Assembly: GCA_009785115.1 (NCBI GenBank) | Contig: WQWY01000011.1 | Span: forward strand, 1 to 64,000 | Origin: Micrococcales bacterium | GTDB lineage: Bacteria; Actinomycetota; Actinomycetes; Actinomycetales; Cellulomonadaceae | DNA length: 64,000 nt | Reading direction: 5' to 3' | Shown: positions 26,164 through 33,811 of the stretch, in pieces | Numbering within the stretch: position 1 is the stretch's first letter | Layout of the letters: the number at the start of each line of letters is the position of its first letter | Program-made: the position numbers and the translations under genes | The notes under the pieces: model-generated | Database searches by the model: none | What the model saw: the letters and a program-made list of their open reading frames with translations, nothing else | What the model was told of the DNA's origin: nothing

Positions 26164-27099
26164 CTAGGTGCGGGCGTACTCGGCGACCACAGAACCCACG
26201 GCCGCGCCGACCATGCCGCGACCTCGGGCGAGGGTGCGCCGGCCACGGGCGTCGTGGACGATCGAGCCTGAGGCGCGGCCCAGGAGGATGCGGGCGACGC
26301 CGCCGACCATCCGCACCGCACCGCGAGCGAGACCCTCGGCGCGGACCGCCCAACGGCGTGGACCTGCCGGGGCGAGCGCGAGCGCGACGCGGACCGTGGA
26401 GTTGCCGGTACGCCGCGCGCGCCGCAGCACCCACTCGCGGGTGAGCCGAGAGGTCGGCACCCGGTCGACCACGACCGCCTCGTCGCACCAGACCATCGAG
26501 ACACCTCGCAGGTGCAGCATGCGCGTGAACAGCGAGTCGCTCCCGCCGGTGAGACCCCACTCCTCGTCGAACCGCAGGTCACCAGGCACCTGCGACAGGT
26601 CGAGCAGGAGGTTGTTGGTCGCGGCCATGTCGATCGGGGTGCCGGTCGGCAGGCGACGACGGTCGAAGAAGCGCCCGGCGGCCATCCATGCGTCGGGCTC
26701 GGTGTCGTACTCCGACACGACCGCCCCGGCCACCGCACCCGCTCCCGTCCGCTCGTAGGTCGCCAGGAGGTTGCTCAGCCACCCGGGACACGGGTGCTCG
26801 TCGTCGTCCACGAAGACCAGCAGGTCGGCGTCATGGCTGGCGTCCAGAGCACGGTTGCGCCCGGCGGCGATACCAGGACGCGGCTCGTGCTCGTAGCGCA
26901 CGCGCGGGTCACCGAGGGCCGTGACGGCCTCGCGAGCCGAGGCGTCCGGGTCGTTGTCGACCACGAGCAGCCATGACTCCCCCGGCACCGTGTCGAGCTC
27001 AGCCCTGAACGTGGGCACCGCCCGTGCCAGATCCTCCGGTCGACGATAGGTGAGCATCGCGACGACCACGGGGCCAGTCACGGCGCGAGGCTCGGGCAT
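26164..27099 (-). CDS. Family 2 glycosyltransferase
   Basis: This 311-residue cytoplasmic glycosyltransferase is paralogous to the gene at 19773-20795. The domain starts VVVAMLTYRRPEDLARA and continues with VVDNDPDASA, HEPRPGIAAGRNRALDAS, FVDDDEHPCPGWL (metal site) and LTGGSDSLFTRML, with a basic amphipathic C-terminal region. ATG 27099 has GGAGG four bases upstream; an upstream extension to 27243 reads through the divergent promoter region and was rejected. The gene is divergent from the family 4 glycosyltransferase at 27220. Confidence 0.87.
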   Translation of the reverse strand: MPEPRAVTGPVVVAMLTYRRPEDLARAVPTFRAELDTVPGESWLLVVDNDPDASAREAVTALGDPRVRYEHEPRPGIAAGRNRALDASHDADLLVFVDDDEHPCPGWLSNLLATYERTGAGAVAGAVVSEYDTEPDAWMAAGRFFDRRRLPTGTPIDMAATNNLLLDLSQVPGDLRFDEEWGLTGGSDSLFTRMLHLRGVSMVWCDEAVVVDRVPTSRLTREWVLRRARRTGNSTVRVALALAPAGPRRWAVRAEGLARGAVRMVGGVARILLGRASGSIVHDARGRRTLARGRGMVGAAVGSVVAEYART

Positions 27100-27207
27100 C
27101 GTTCCTCCATGAGGGCTCTCGCACGTCGCGTCGAGATCGACGCACACCCCCGAGCCTACGGCCAAGAGCCTCTGTCGCCCCGACGAGGGGAGAGCGGGCC
27201 CGACAGA

Positions 27208-27213
27208 TACAGT
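27208..27213 (+). promoter_or_regulatory. -10 element for leaderless glycosyltransferase transcript
   Basis: TACAGT is followed by six bases and the GTG start at 27220, the spacing expected for a leaderless mRNA. No ribosome binding site precedes this GTG. Confidence 0.4.
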
Positions 27214-27219
27214 GACGCG

Positions 27220-28374
27220 GTGAGGCACATCGTCATCGCACACCCGTCGCCAGACCTGTACGGCTCAGACCTTCAGATGCTGGAGTCGGTCAGGGCTGCT
27301 GTGCGCGACGAGTGGCAGGTCACGGTGGTGCTGCCGAGCGACGGCCCGCTCGCCCCCCGCGCGGCCGCCGCCGGAGCCCAGGTTCTCGTCGCGGACTTCC
27401 CGGTGCTGCGCAAGGCTCTGCTGCACCCCCGTCGTCTGATCGGCTTCGTGCTCCACGCGGCACGCGCCACGTTCGCGGCGCGGCGCTGGCTCCGCCAGAG
27501 CAGGCCAGACGTGCTCTACGTGAGCACCATCACGCTGCCGACCTGGTCGGCCGCGGGACGCCTGGCTCGCGTCCCGGTGCTCGTGCACACGCACGAGGCA
27601 CAAGAGGACGTGTCGCTGCCGGTCCAGGTCGCGCTCGCCGCTCCCCTGCTGCTCGCTGACCGGATCGTGGCCAACTCGCAGGCCTCGGCGACAGCCGTCA
27701 CCACACCCTTCACCAGGCTCGGCCGACGCACGCAGATCGTCTACAACGGCGTGCCAGGCCCACCCACGCCTCCAACCCTCTCGTCACGTCGTGCCGACGA
27801 CCCGTTGAGGCTGCTCCTCCTCGGAAGACTGTCTCCACGCAAAGGTCCGATGGTGGCGCTCGAGGCCGTCGCCCGTCTCGTCGCCGAGGGGCGCGACGTG
27901 ACGATCCGTCTCGCGGGGTCGGTGTTCCCCGGGTACGAGTGGTTCGAGAAAGAGCTGCTCGACCGAGCCACGGCACCGGACCTCGCTGGCCGGGTCGAGA
28001 TGCTCGGGTACGTCCACGACCGCTGGGCGCGGCTGGCGGAAGCCGACATCGTGCTGATGCCCTCGACCTCGGAGTCTTTCGGCAACGCCGCGGTCGAGGC
28101 GATGCTGGCCCTCCGGCCGGTCGTCGTCTCCGCCACACGAGGTCTTGTCGAGATCGTCACCAACGATCAGACCGGGCTGCTCGTGCCTGTCGCCGACCCC
28201 GACGCTCTCGCCCAGGCCGTGGCCCGGCTGGCCGACGACCCCGAGCTGGCGGGGAGGCTGGCCACGACCGGACGTGCCGAGGCGGAGCGCCGGTTCGGCG
28301 TCGGACGGTACGGACGTGAGCTGGCCACGGTGCTCGACGCGCTCGTCTCCCCGCCTGGACCTGTCGACCGCTGA
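27220..28374 (+). CDS. Family 4 glycosyltransferase
   Basis: This GT-B glycosyltransferase has about 384 residues. The N-terminal domain opens HIVIAHPSPDLYGSDLQML (DLYGSD, gly/asp acceptor site). The C-terminal donor domain shows LLLLGRLSPRKGPMVALEA, then ADIVLMPSTSESFGNAAVEAM, the E-x7-E motif of retaining GT4 enzymes, and a family-typical GLLVPVADPDALAQAV. The start is probably GTG 27220, after a -10-like TACAGT; longer in-frame ATGs upstream would include the divergent promoter. Its donor sugar cannot be read from the sequence. Confidence 0.87.
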   Translation: MRHIVIAHPSPDLYGSDLQMLESVRAAVRDEWQVTVVLPSDGPLAPRAAAAGAQVLVADFPVLRKALLHPRRLIGFVLHAARATFAARRWLRQSRPDVLYVSTITLPTWSAAGRLARVPVLVHTHEAQEDVSLPVQVALAAPLLLADRIVANSQASATAVTTPFTRLGRRTQIVYNGVPGPPTPPTLSSRRADDPLRLLLLGRLSPRKGPMVALEAVARLVAEGRDVTIRLAGSVFPGYEWFEKELLDRATAPDLAGRVEMLGYVHDRWARLAEADIVLMPSTSESFGNAAVEAMLALRPVVVSATRGLVEIVTNDQTGLLVPVADPDALAQAVARLADDPELAGRLATTGRAEAERRFGVGRYGRELATVLDALVSPPGPVDR

Positions 28375-28377
28375 GAA

Positions 28378-28390
28378 CCGTGCGTCACGG
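28378..28390. terminator. Small convergent hairpin
   Basis: CCGTG-cgt-CACGG lies in the 27-bp gap between the glycosyltransferase stop and the opposing beta-helix stop. It is short, so any terminator role is tentative. Confidence 0.3.
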
Positions 28391-28401
28391 CGAGCCCACG
28401 A

Positions 28402-30045
28402 TCAACGACGGGTGACGGAGACCGCCGCACCGTCTGACCATGTGTTCCCGGAGAGGGTGAGCAGCGGGATGGAAGGGCTGTCCACGATCATCGCGCACCC
28501 GGGATAGACCTGTGTCCGGGTGAACACGTTCTCCCGGACGACGAAGCCCTGCAGCGGTCCGCGAGACTTCTGCGCGAGGTTGAGCGCACAGGCACCGTGG
28601 CTGATGCGGTTGCGCTCGATGAGGACGTCGGCGACCACGCCGGTGTCCTGGGTGACCTGGACAGCGGCGTTGTGCGTCGACTCCATGGTGTTGCCGACGA
28701 TCCGGATGTTGCGCCCCGCCTGGATCTGCACGTTGTCGTCGTGAGAGGGCGTGCCCCCGTGAGACGGGTCTTCCAGGTAGTGCAGGTTGTCGTGCAGCCA
28801 AGAGTCTCTCACCAGGACGTTGTCGCCGATGATGTGCACCTGGTCGATCACCTGGTGGATGTTGACCCGCTCCAGCGTGAAGTTCTGTCCGATCACGCCC
28901 ATCACGTGCGGGGAGGGGTGCCTGGCGTACAGCTCGGAGTCCTGCACCGTCACCGACCAGCCCGGCCCGTTGACGTAGATCAACGACAGGTCTGAAGACA
29001 GGTGGCGCCCGGTGATGAGGGAGTTCTTGATGACCACGTCCTTGGCCTCGACCCGCACCAGACCGCGGATCTCCAAGCCGTCGATCACCGTGCCGTCCTG
29101 CGTGATCTTCAGGTCGCCCTCGTGCACCGTCAGCCGCGTCCCCGGCGGGACCCCGGTGTTCGAACGTCCGGGCCAGGTCTGGACGGGTGCGGGCGGGAAC
29201 CGGGCTATGGCCCGGTTGGCGTACTCCTGGCTCCCCGCGATCCCCGTGCGCACCGCTCCCTCACCGTGGACGAGCAGCACCTGGCTCCAGGTCGCCAGGC
29301 CCGTCGGGTCCACACCTCGGCCCAAGAACTGATGGAAATAGGCGTTCACCCGACCACCCACGGCCTCCGGCGACCACCAGATCGCGTCGATCACCCACGC
29401 TCGTCCGTGCACCCGTGCAGCCGTCGCCCATGCCGTCACATCGGCCGCGGTCGCCGAGCGCCCTAGCACCGACTGGTACAGCAGACGCACCAGCCCCTCG
29501 TCCGTCCCCCCGGCTCGCGAGAAGAACTCCGCCGAACCCAGGTGCGCTCGGGTCACCGCATCGACGCTCATCTGCCCGCTCAGCACCAGGCTCGACCACG
29601 CCTGTGCACCCGACGAGTCCGGGTCACGGCCCAGCACCTGCCGATACGCCCCCGCGATCCGCAGCGAGACGTATTCGCTGCTGCTCGTCAGGCTCGACAC
29701 CAATGCTGCCTGCGACGTCCCCGACGACAACACCCTCGACCAGCCTTCGAGCCCTGTAGGGTCCGCACCCCGACCCAGAAGGTCCCGATACAGCGCCATC
29801 ACCACCGCACGCGCCTGCCCCGAGGGGACCGACGCCGGTACGGACGTCGCAGACCCCGGACGAGGGGCCCCAGGCGTCACCGCAGACACAGGTGGCAACC
29901 CTGCGGCCGCACCTTTCTCGCTGACCAGCGACCGGTTCTCGGCCGCGGAGGCTGAGGGGCCGGCAGCGACGACCAGGGCACCCCAGGCGACAGCCAGCAC
30001 CATGGACGCGGCTACATTTCTGCGCCAGCTGATGGTGTGCGACAC
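28402..30045 (-). CDS. Exported DUF4214 repeat / right-handed beta-helix protein
   Basis: This is a 547-residue exported protein. A signal peptide ends in SASA at about residue 34. Residues 75-290 hold four DUF4214-like repeats, each with a Y/F..xLGR.....A.W core (YRDLLGRGADPTGLEGW, YRQVLGRDPDSSGAQAW, YQSVLGRSATAADVTAW, FHQFLGRGVDPTGLATW). From about residue 300 comes a right-handed parallel beta-helix of the pectate-lyase/mannuronan-epimerase type (VVIKNSLITGR, VTVQDSELYAR, NIRIVGNTMESTHN). It may modify or bind the locus polysaccharide, which is inference. Its beta-helix is a near copy of that in the next gene. Confidence 0.8.
   Translation of the reverse strand: MSHTISWRRNVAASMVLAVAWGALVVAAGPSASAAENRSLVSEKGAAAGLPPVSAVTPGAPRPGSATSVPASVPSGQARAVVMALYRDLLGRGADPTGLEGWSRVLSSGTSQAALVSSLTSSSEYVSLRIAGAYRQVLGRDPDSSGAQAWSSLVLSGQMSVDAVTRAHLGSAEFFSRAGGTDEGLVRLLYQSVLGRSATAADVTAWATAARVHGRAWVIDAIWWSPEAVGGRVNAYFHQFLGRGVDPTGLATWSQVLLVHGEGAVRTGIAGSQEYANRAIARFPPAPVQTWPGRSNTGVPPGTRLTVHEGDLKITQDGTVIDGLEIRGLVRVEAKDVVIKNSLITGRHLSSDLSLIYVNGPGWSVTVQDSELYARHPSPHVMGVIGQNFTLERVNIHQVIDQVHIIGDNVLVRDSWLHDNLHYLEDPSHGGTPSHDDNVQIQAGRNIRIVGNTMESTHNAAVQVTQDTGVVADVLIERNRISHGACALNLAQKSRGPLQGFVVRENVFTRTQVYPGCAMIVDSPSIPLLTLSGNTWSDGAAVSVTRR
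28552..29165 (-). repeat. Direct repeat copy 1 (beta-helix coding segment)
   Basis: This segment runs colinear, without indels, with 30417-31030 at an offset of 1865 bp. Identity is very high in the middle and towards the high-coordinate end. It codes for the start and core of the beta-helix. Confidence 0.75.
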
Positions 30046-30199
30046 GACATGTTTCCTTCACGAGAGCGGAGCCGCTCGCACCTCGACCTGAGTGCGAACG
30101 CTGACGGATCGGCACGTCTGGGCCTCTGCTCGAGGCGGCGTAGGCCGTTCGGGTGCCGCAGGTCATCGAGATCACCCGAGGGTCGCACCACCGCGGAGG

Positions 30200-30217
30200 C
30201 CTCGCACCTGGGCGAGG
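30200..30217 (-). terminator. Hairpin after second beta-helix gene
   Basis: CCTCGC (30200-30205) and GCGAGG (30212-30217) with a 6-base loop lie 26 bases beyond the stop at 30243. The roughly 200-bp gap 30046-30242 has no other feature I can support. Confidence 0.35.
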
Positions 30218-30242
30218 ACGACGCGGGCGGCGCGGAGCCTCG

Positions 30243-31718
30243 TCAGCTTCTGATCACCGCGACGGTGCCTGGCTCCGCCTCCCACGAGCTCCCGGTCCAC
30301 CTCACCCACCTGTTGTCGCTGAGCGACAACCCGCCGAACGACGGTGCGGAGACGATGACGGCGCAGCCGTGCGTCGAGGTACGGGTGAAGCGGTTGTTCC
30401 GCAGGGTGATCCCCGTCAGGGGTCCGCGGGCCTTCTGCGCGAGGTTGACCGTGCAGCCCCCGTTGCTGAGGAGGTTGTTCTCGACGGTCAGGTTGGCGAC
30501 CACACCCATGTCCTGGGTCACCTGGATCGCGGCGTTGTGCGTCGACTCCATGGTGTTGTGGACGATCCGGATGTTGCGTCCCGCCTGGATCTGCACGTTG
30601 TCGTCGTGGGAGGGCGTGTTGTTGTGGTTCGGGTCACGGGCGAAGTGCAGGTTGTGGTGCAGCCAGGAGTCCTTGACCACCACGTTGTCGCCGACGATGT
30701 GCACCTGGTCGATCACCTGGTGGATGTTGACCCGCTCCAGCGTGAAGTTCTGTCCGACCACACCCATCACGTGCGGGGAGGGGTGCCTGGCGTACAGCTC
30801 GGAGTCCTGCACCGTCACCGAGTGCCCTGGCCCGTTGACGTAGACCAGTCCCATCGACGACGTCAGGGGGCGCCCGGTGATGAGGGAGTTCTTGATGACC
30901 ACGTCCTTGGCCTCGACCCGCACCAGACCGCGGATCTCGAGCCCGTCGATCACCGTGCCGTCCTGCGTGATCCTCAGGTCGCCCTCGTGCACCGTCAGCC
31001 GCGTCCCGGCCGGGACCCCCGTGTTCGACGGCCCTGGCCACCCCGCTGTCGGGTTGCTCCTCGGCGGTGACGAGGAGCCGGAGGAGGGGTCCGTCGGCAT
31101 CGCGGTGGGCGGTGCGGTCACCGACGGGGCGTCCTGCGGGATCGTCGGCTCGTCCCCTGAGGGTGGCTCCGAGGAGGGTGAGGTCGGGGACGTCGTCACC
31201 GACGCCGCCGGGAGCATCGTGTAGCCGACCAGGCGCACCGACACCCCGGCCTTGGCCGTCGAGCTCTGGACGGTCAGCGTCCGTCTCTCTCCGAGCACCT
31301 CCACGGTCTGGGTGAAGGTGGACCTGCCAGCGACCGGCTCGGCCGCACGCTCGCAGGCGCGGGTCACGGCCGTGCCCTCGCACAGCGTGATCCTCGTCGG
31401 GCCGGTGAGGCTGCGCACCGAGACCTCGAACGTGGCGTCCACGAGCCAGACGTCCTGCGGCACGCCTCGCAACGAGAAGGTGACCGCACCGGCGTCCCCG
31501 GGCCGCACCCACCTGGTGCCGAGCCGGTCGTCGGCCTCGACCTTCGCGCCACCGGCCGGCACCACCGGCTCCGAGGCCGTCTGAGTCCCGGCCACGCTCG
31601 CGGAGAGCGCGAGGACGACCACGACGACCGCCGAGGCCACAGCCGTCCCGAGCGTGCGCCGAGACGCGCCCTGCCCCGGGGGGCGAGCGACGTGGCGAGC
31701 GAGCGAGAAGCGCGCCAT
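30243..31718 (-). CDS. Exported beta-helix protein (paralogue with different N-terminal domain)
   Basis: This exported protein has about 491 residues. A signal or anchor segment (AVASAVVVVVLALSASVAG) is followed by an unrelated beta-rich domain (about residues 60-165: RWVRPGDAGAVTFSLRGVP, TRITLCEG with a Cys pair) and a Pro/Ser/Thr linker (residues 175-225). The right-handed beta-helix that follows is almost identical to the preceding gene's from GTRLTVHEGDL onward. The first two-thirds of the helix is nearly unchanged while the C-terminal strands diverge. The start is ATG 31718 (GTG 31724 is possible). The pair looks like a duplication with N-terminal domain exchange. Confidence 0.78.
   Translation of the reverse strand: MARFSLARHVARPPGQGASRRTLGTAVASAVVVVVLALSASVAGTQTASEPVVPAGGAKVEADDRLGTRWVRPGDAGAVTFSLRGVPQDVWLVDATFEVSVRSLTGPTRITLCEGTAVTRACERAAEPVAGRSTFTQTVEVLGERRTLTVQSSTAKAGVSVRLVGYTMLPAASVTTSPTSPSSEPPSGDEPTIPQDAPSVTAPPTAMPTDPSSGSSSPPRSNPTAGWPGPSNTGVPAGTRLTVHEGDLRITQDGTVIDGLEIRGLVRVEAKDVVIKNSLITGRPLTSSMGLVYVNGPGHSVTVQDSELYARHPSPHVMGVVGQNFTLERVNIHQVIDQVHIVGDNVVVKDSWLHHNLHFARDPNHNNTPSHDDNVQIQAGRNIRIVHNTMESTHNAAIQVTQDMGVVANLTVENNLLSNGGCTVNLAQKARGPLTGITLRNNRFTRTSTHGCAVIVSAPSFGGLSLSDNRWVRWTGSSWEAEPGTVAVIRS
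30417..31030 (-). repeat. Direct repeat copy 2 (beta-helix coding segment)
   Basis: This is the partner of 28552-29165, at an offset of 1865 bp. Similarity stops abruptly just before the linker and N-terminal domains, which are unrelated between the two genes. Confidence 0.75.
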
Positions 31719-31764
31719 CCTCACCGACTTTCCGGGGTCTCGTCTCGGACTGATAGCAGCAAGG

Positions 31765-32508
31765 TCACGACTCTATGACAGCGGCTGGCGGCAGGGAACC
31801 CATCTCCCGGAACCACCGCACCGCCGCCGCGAGCACGAACAGCGTCGTCGCGACCACCACCAGCGTGTACCCGACGACGAACACCGACGTCGCCCCGAGC
31901 AGCAGGAACAGCAGGCACAGCACCCCGTAGTCCGTCGGGACCACCAGCACCGAGCGCAACCACGGAGCCCGGCCCCCGGTCGCGGCCGAGGAGACCACAC
32001 CCCGCGAACGGCGCAGCTGCTCGGTGAGGATCATCGCGAAGAAGAGCACCGACGAGACCACCGCGTGCACCAGCGGCACCACGAGCCATGCCGTGGGCAC
32101 CGTCTCGAAGCGGTAGAAGCCGACCATGAGGGCCAGCGGCAGGCTCACCACCTTCACCGCGTCCACCACGTGGTCGAGCCACTCCCCCGCAGGGCCGCCG
32201 GTCTTGGTCAGGCGGGCGACCTGCCCGTCGGCGGAGTCGAAGGCATACCCGAGGATCAGCGCCAGCCCCACCGCCAGCCCCGACCACCACGACGCGGGCA
32301 CGAGCACGAGCAGCGCGACCCCGGTGAAGGTGAACAGAGCGCTGACCCCGGTCACCTGGTTGGGCGTGAGCCCCCACCGCACCGCACCGGCCGCGAGCAC
32401 CCGACCCAGACGGCGGTTGACGAAGCGCGAGTAGGCCGGGGCGCTGCGGGCCGCACCTTTCTGCGCACCGCCCAGCGCGCGCAGGTTCTCCCGGTAGCTC
32501 CCGCTCAT
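31765..32508 (-). CDS. CDP-alcohol phosphotransferase family membrane protein
   Basis: This 247-residue membrane protein has about six hydrophobic segments. The complete CDP-alcohol phosphotransferase signature is present: DSADGQVAR, then eight residues, G, three residues, D and three residues, D (DG-x2-AR-x8-G-x3-D-x3-D, about residues 92-117). These enzymes move a phospho-alcohol from CDP-alcohol to a hydroxyl acceptor. ATG 32508 has GGAGGAG upstream and overlaps the glycosyltransferase stop (ATGA). Given the locus and the TagD-like enzyme at 18214, a polyol-phosphate decoration is likelier than housekeeping phospholipid synthesis, but this is inference. Confidence 0.82.
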   Translation of the reverse strand: MSGSYRENLRALGGAQKGAARSAPAYSRFVNRRLGRVLAAGAVRWGLTPNQVTGVSALFTFTGVALLVLVPASWWSGLAVGLALILGYAFDSADGQVARLTKTGGPAGEWLDHVVDAVKVVSLPLALMVGFYRFETVPTAWLVVPLVHAVVSSVLFFAMILTEQLRRSRGVVSSAATGGRAPWLRSVLVVPTDYGVLCLLFLLLGATSVFVVGYTLVVVATTLFVLAAAVRWFREMGSLPPAAVIES

Positions 32509-33668
32509 CGCTCCTCCGTCGTCTCTGATCGGCATCGACGCCCCGAGGCCGTGGGTCTCAGGCGTCGCGCCCTCAGGTCACGTGCCAGCGCCTCGTAGCC
32601 CGTGGTCACGTCGTCCCAGTCGTAGTCCCGCGCCCGCACCAGCAGCGCGGCCGCGCGGCGGGTGACGTCGTCGTGGTCGGTCTCCGCCTCCGCGACACGG
32701 GCCGCCAACGAGGCCGGGTCGGAGAAGTACCACCCGGCGTCGCGCAGCACCTCCCGGTTGAAGGGCACGTCCCAGGCGATCGTCGCCGTGCCCGCACCGA
32801 TCGCGCGCAGCAACGAGGGGTTCGTCCCGCCGACCGAGTGGCCGTGCACGTAGGTCAGCGCGTTCGCGTACAGCTGGTCGAGCAGCTGTCGGTCCCACAC
32901 CCCACCCAGCAGACGCACCCGTGGGTCGTCGGCAGCGCGGGTCACCGTCTCGGTGTAGCCCGTCGAGTACGGTGCCGAGCCGACGACGACGAGCGTCCGC
33001 TCCGAGGCGCTGGCCACGAAGCCCTGGACGGCCTCCAGCACGTGGTTCTCAGGCTCGAACCGGGCCACCAGCAGGTGGTAGCCCCCGGGAGCGAGTCCCA
33101 GCTCCGCGAGACGGTCCGACCCCGGTTCGATGACCGGCGCCCCGTAGGAGATCAGCCGGGTGTCGGCGCAGAACTCGTGCCGGTAGTAGTCAGCGATGCC
33201 CTGGGCGTCGGCGATCAGCGCGTCCGACCAGCGCACGGCCATCGACTCGGCCACCCGGTAGTACCGACGGCCGGCCGAGCCCCATTTCGCGCGCCGCCAC
33301 TCCAGCCCGTCGACGTGGGTGCCCACAGGGATCCGAGCCAGGCGCAGCCAGGGCAGGAACGGGGAGTTCGCGGCGTTGAACACGAAGGCCACGTCGGTGC
33401 GGTGGGTCAGCAGGTGGAGCGTGGACACCGCGGTATGGCTGAGGGTCTCCAACGAGCGTCGACGCAGCGCGGGCAACCACACCAGGTCCATCCCCGAGAA
33501 CCGCTCCAGACGAGGTTCGGGAGAGCCGCTGCGGCAGTACACGCGCACCGTGTGCCCGCGGTCGACCAGGCGGCGGCCGACCTCTTCCACCGCGGTCTCG
33601 AAGCCGCCGTAGCGAGCGGGCACCCCGCGGGTGCCGAGCATCGCGATGCTCAGGGGCTCTTCGGGCAT
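32505..33668 (-). CDS. Family 4 glycosyltransferase (DUF1972-like N-terminus)
   Basis: This 387-residue GT-B glycosyltransferase starts MPEEPLSIAMLGTRGVPARYGGFETAVEEVGRRL, the DUF1972/rhamnosyltransferase-type N-terminus found in polysaccharide loci. The donor domain includes LLVARFEPENHVLEAVQGF, VVGSAPYSTGY, GHSVGGTNPSLLRAIGAG (loop with the catalytic Glu region unusually replaced by Asn-Pro) and the following DVPFNREV. AAGGTGAG precedes the ATG at 33668. It overlaps the CDP-alcohol phosphotransferase and is probably co-transcribed with it. Confidence 0.85.
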   Translation of the reverse strand: MPEEPLSIAMLGTRGVPARYGGFETAVEEVGRRLVDRGHTVRVYCRSGSPEPRLERFSGMDLVWLPALRRRSLETLSHTAVSTLHLLTHRTDVAFVFNAANSPFLPWLRLARIPVGTHVDGLEWRRAKWGSAGRRYYRVAESMAVRWSDALIADAQGIADYYRHEFCADTRLISYGAPVIEPGSDRLAELGLAPGGYHLLVARFEPENHVLEAVQGFVASASERTLVVVGSAPYSTGYTETVTRAADDPRVRLLGGVWDRQLLDQLYANALTYVHGHSVGGTNPSLLRAIGAGTATIAWDVPFNREVLRDAGWYFSDPASLAARVAEAETDHDDVTRRAAALLVRARDYDWDDVTTGYEALARDLRARRLRPTASGRRCRSETTEER

Positions 33669-33764
33669 GTGCTCACCTTGTGCGGCCTGTGTCTGTCGTG
33701 GTCAAAATGGCTACAGCCGAACGTATCAGCGTTTTCCCGACCAGGTAATACGACGAAAGGAGGA

Positions 33765-33808
33765 GACGGCCAATCCTTGAGGATTAGCCCGACGCCCCGG
33801 AGGCCGTC
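33765..33808 (-). terminator. Nested hairpin after the sugar transferase gene
   Basis: GACGGCC (33765-33771) pairs with GGCCGTC (33802-33808), and the palindrome AATCCTTGAGGATT (33772-33785) lies inside the loop. It starts just beyond the priming sugar transferase stop at 33812 and probably ends that transcript. Confidence 0.5.
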
Positions 33809-33811
33809 ACG

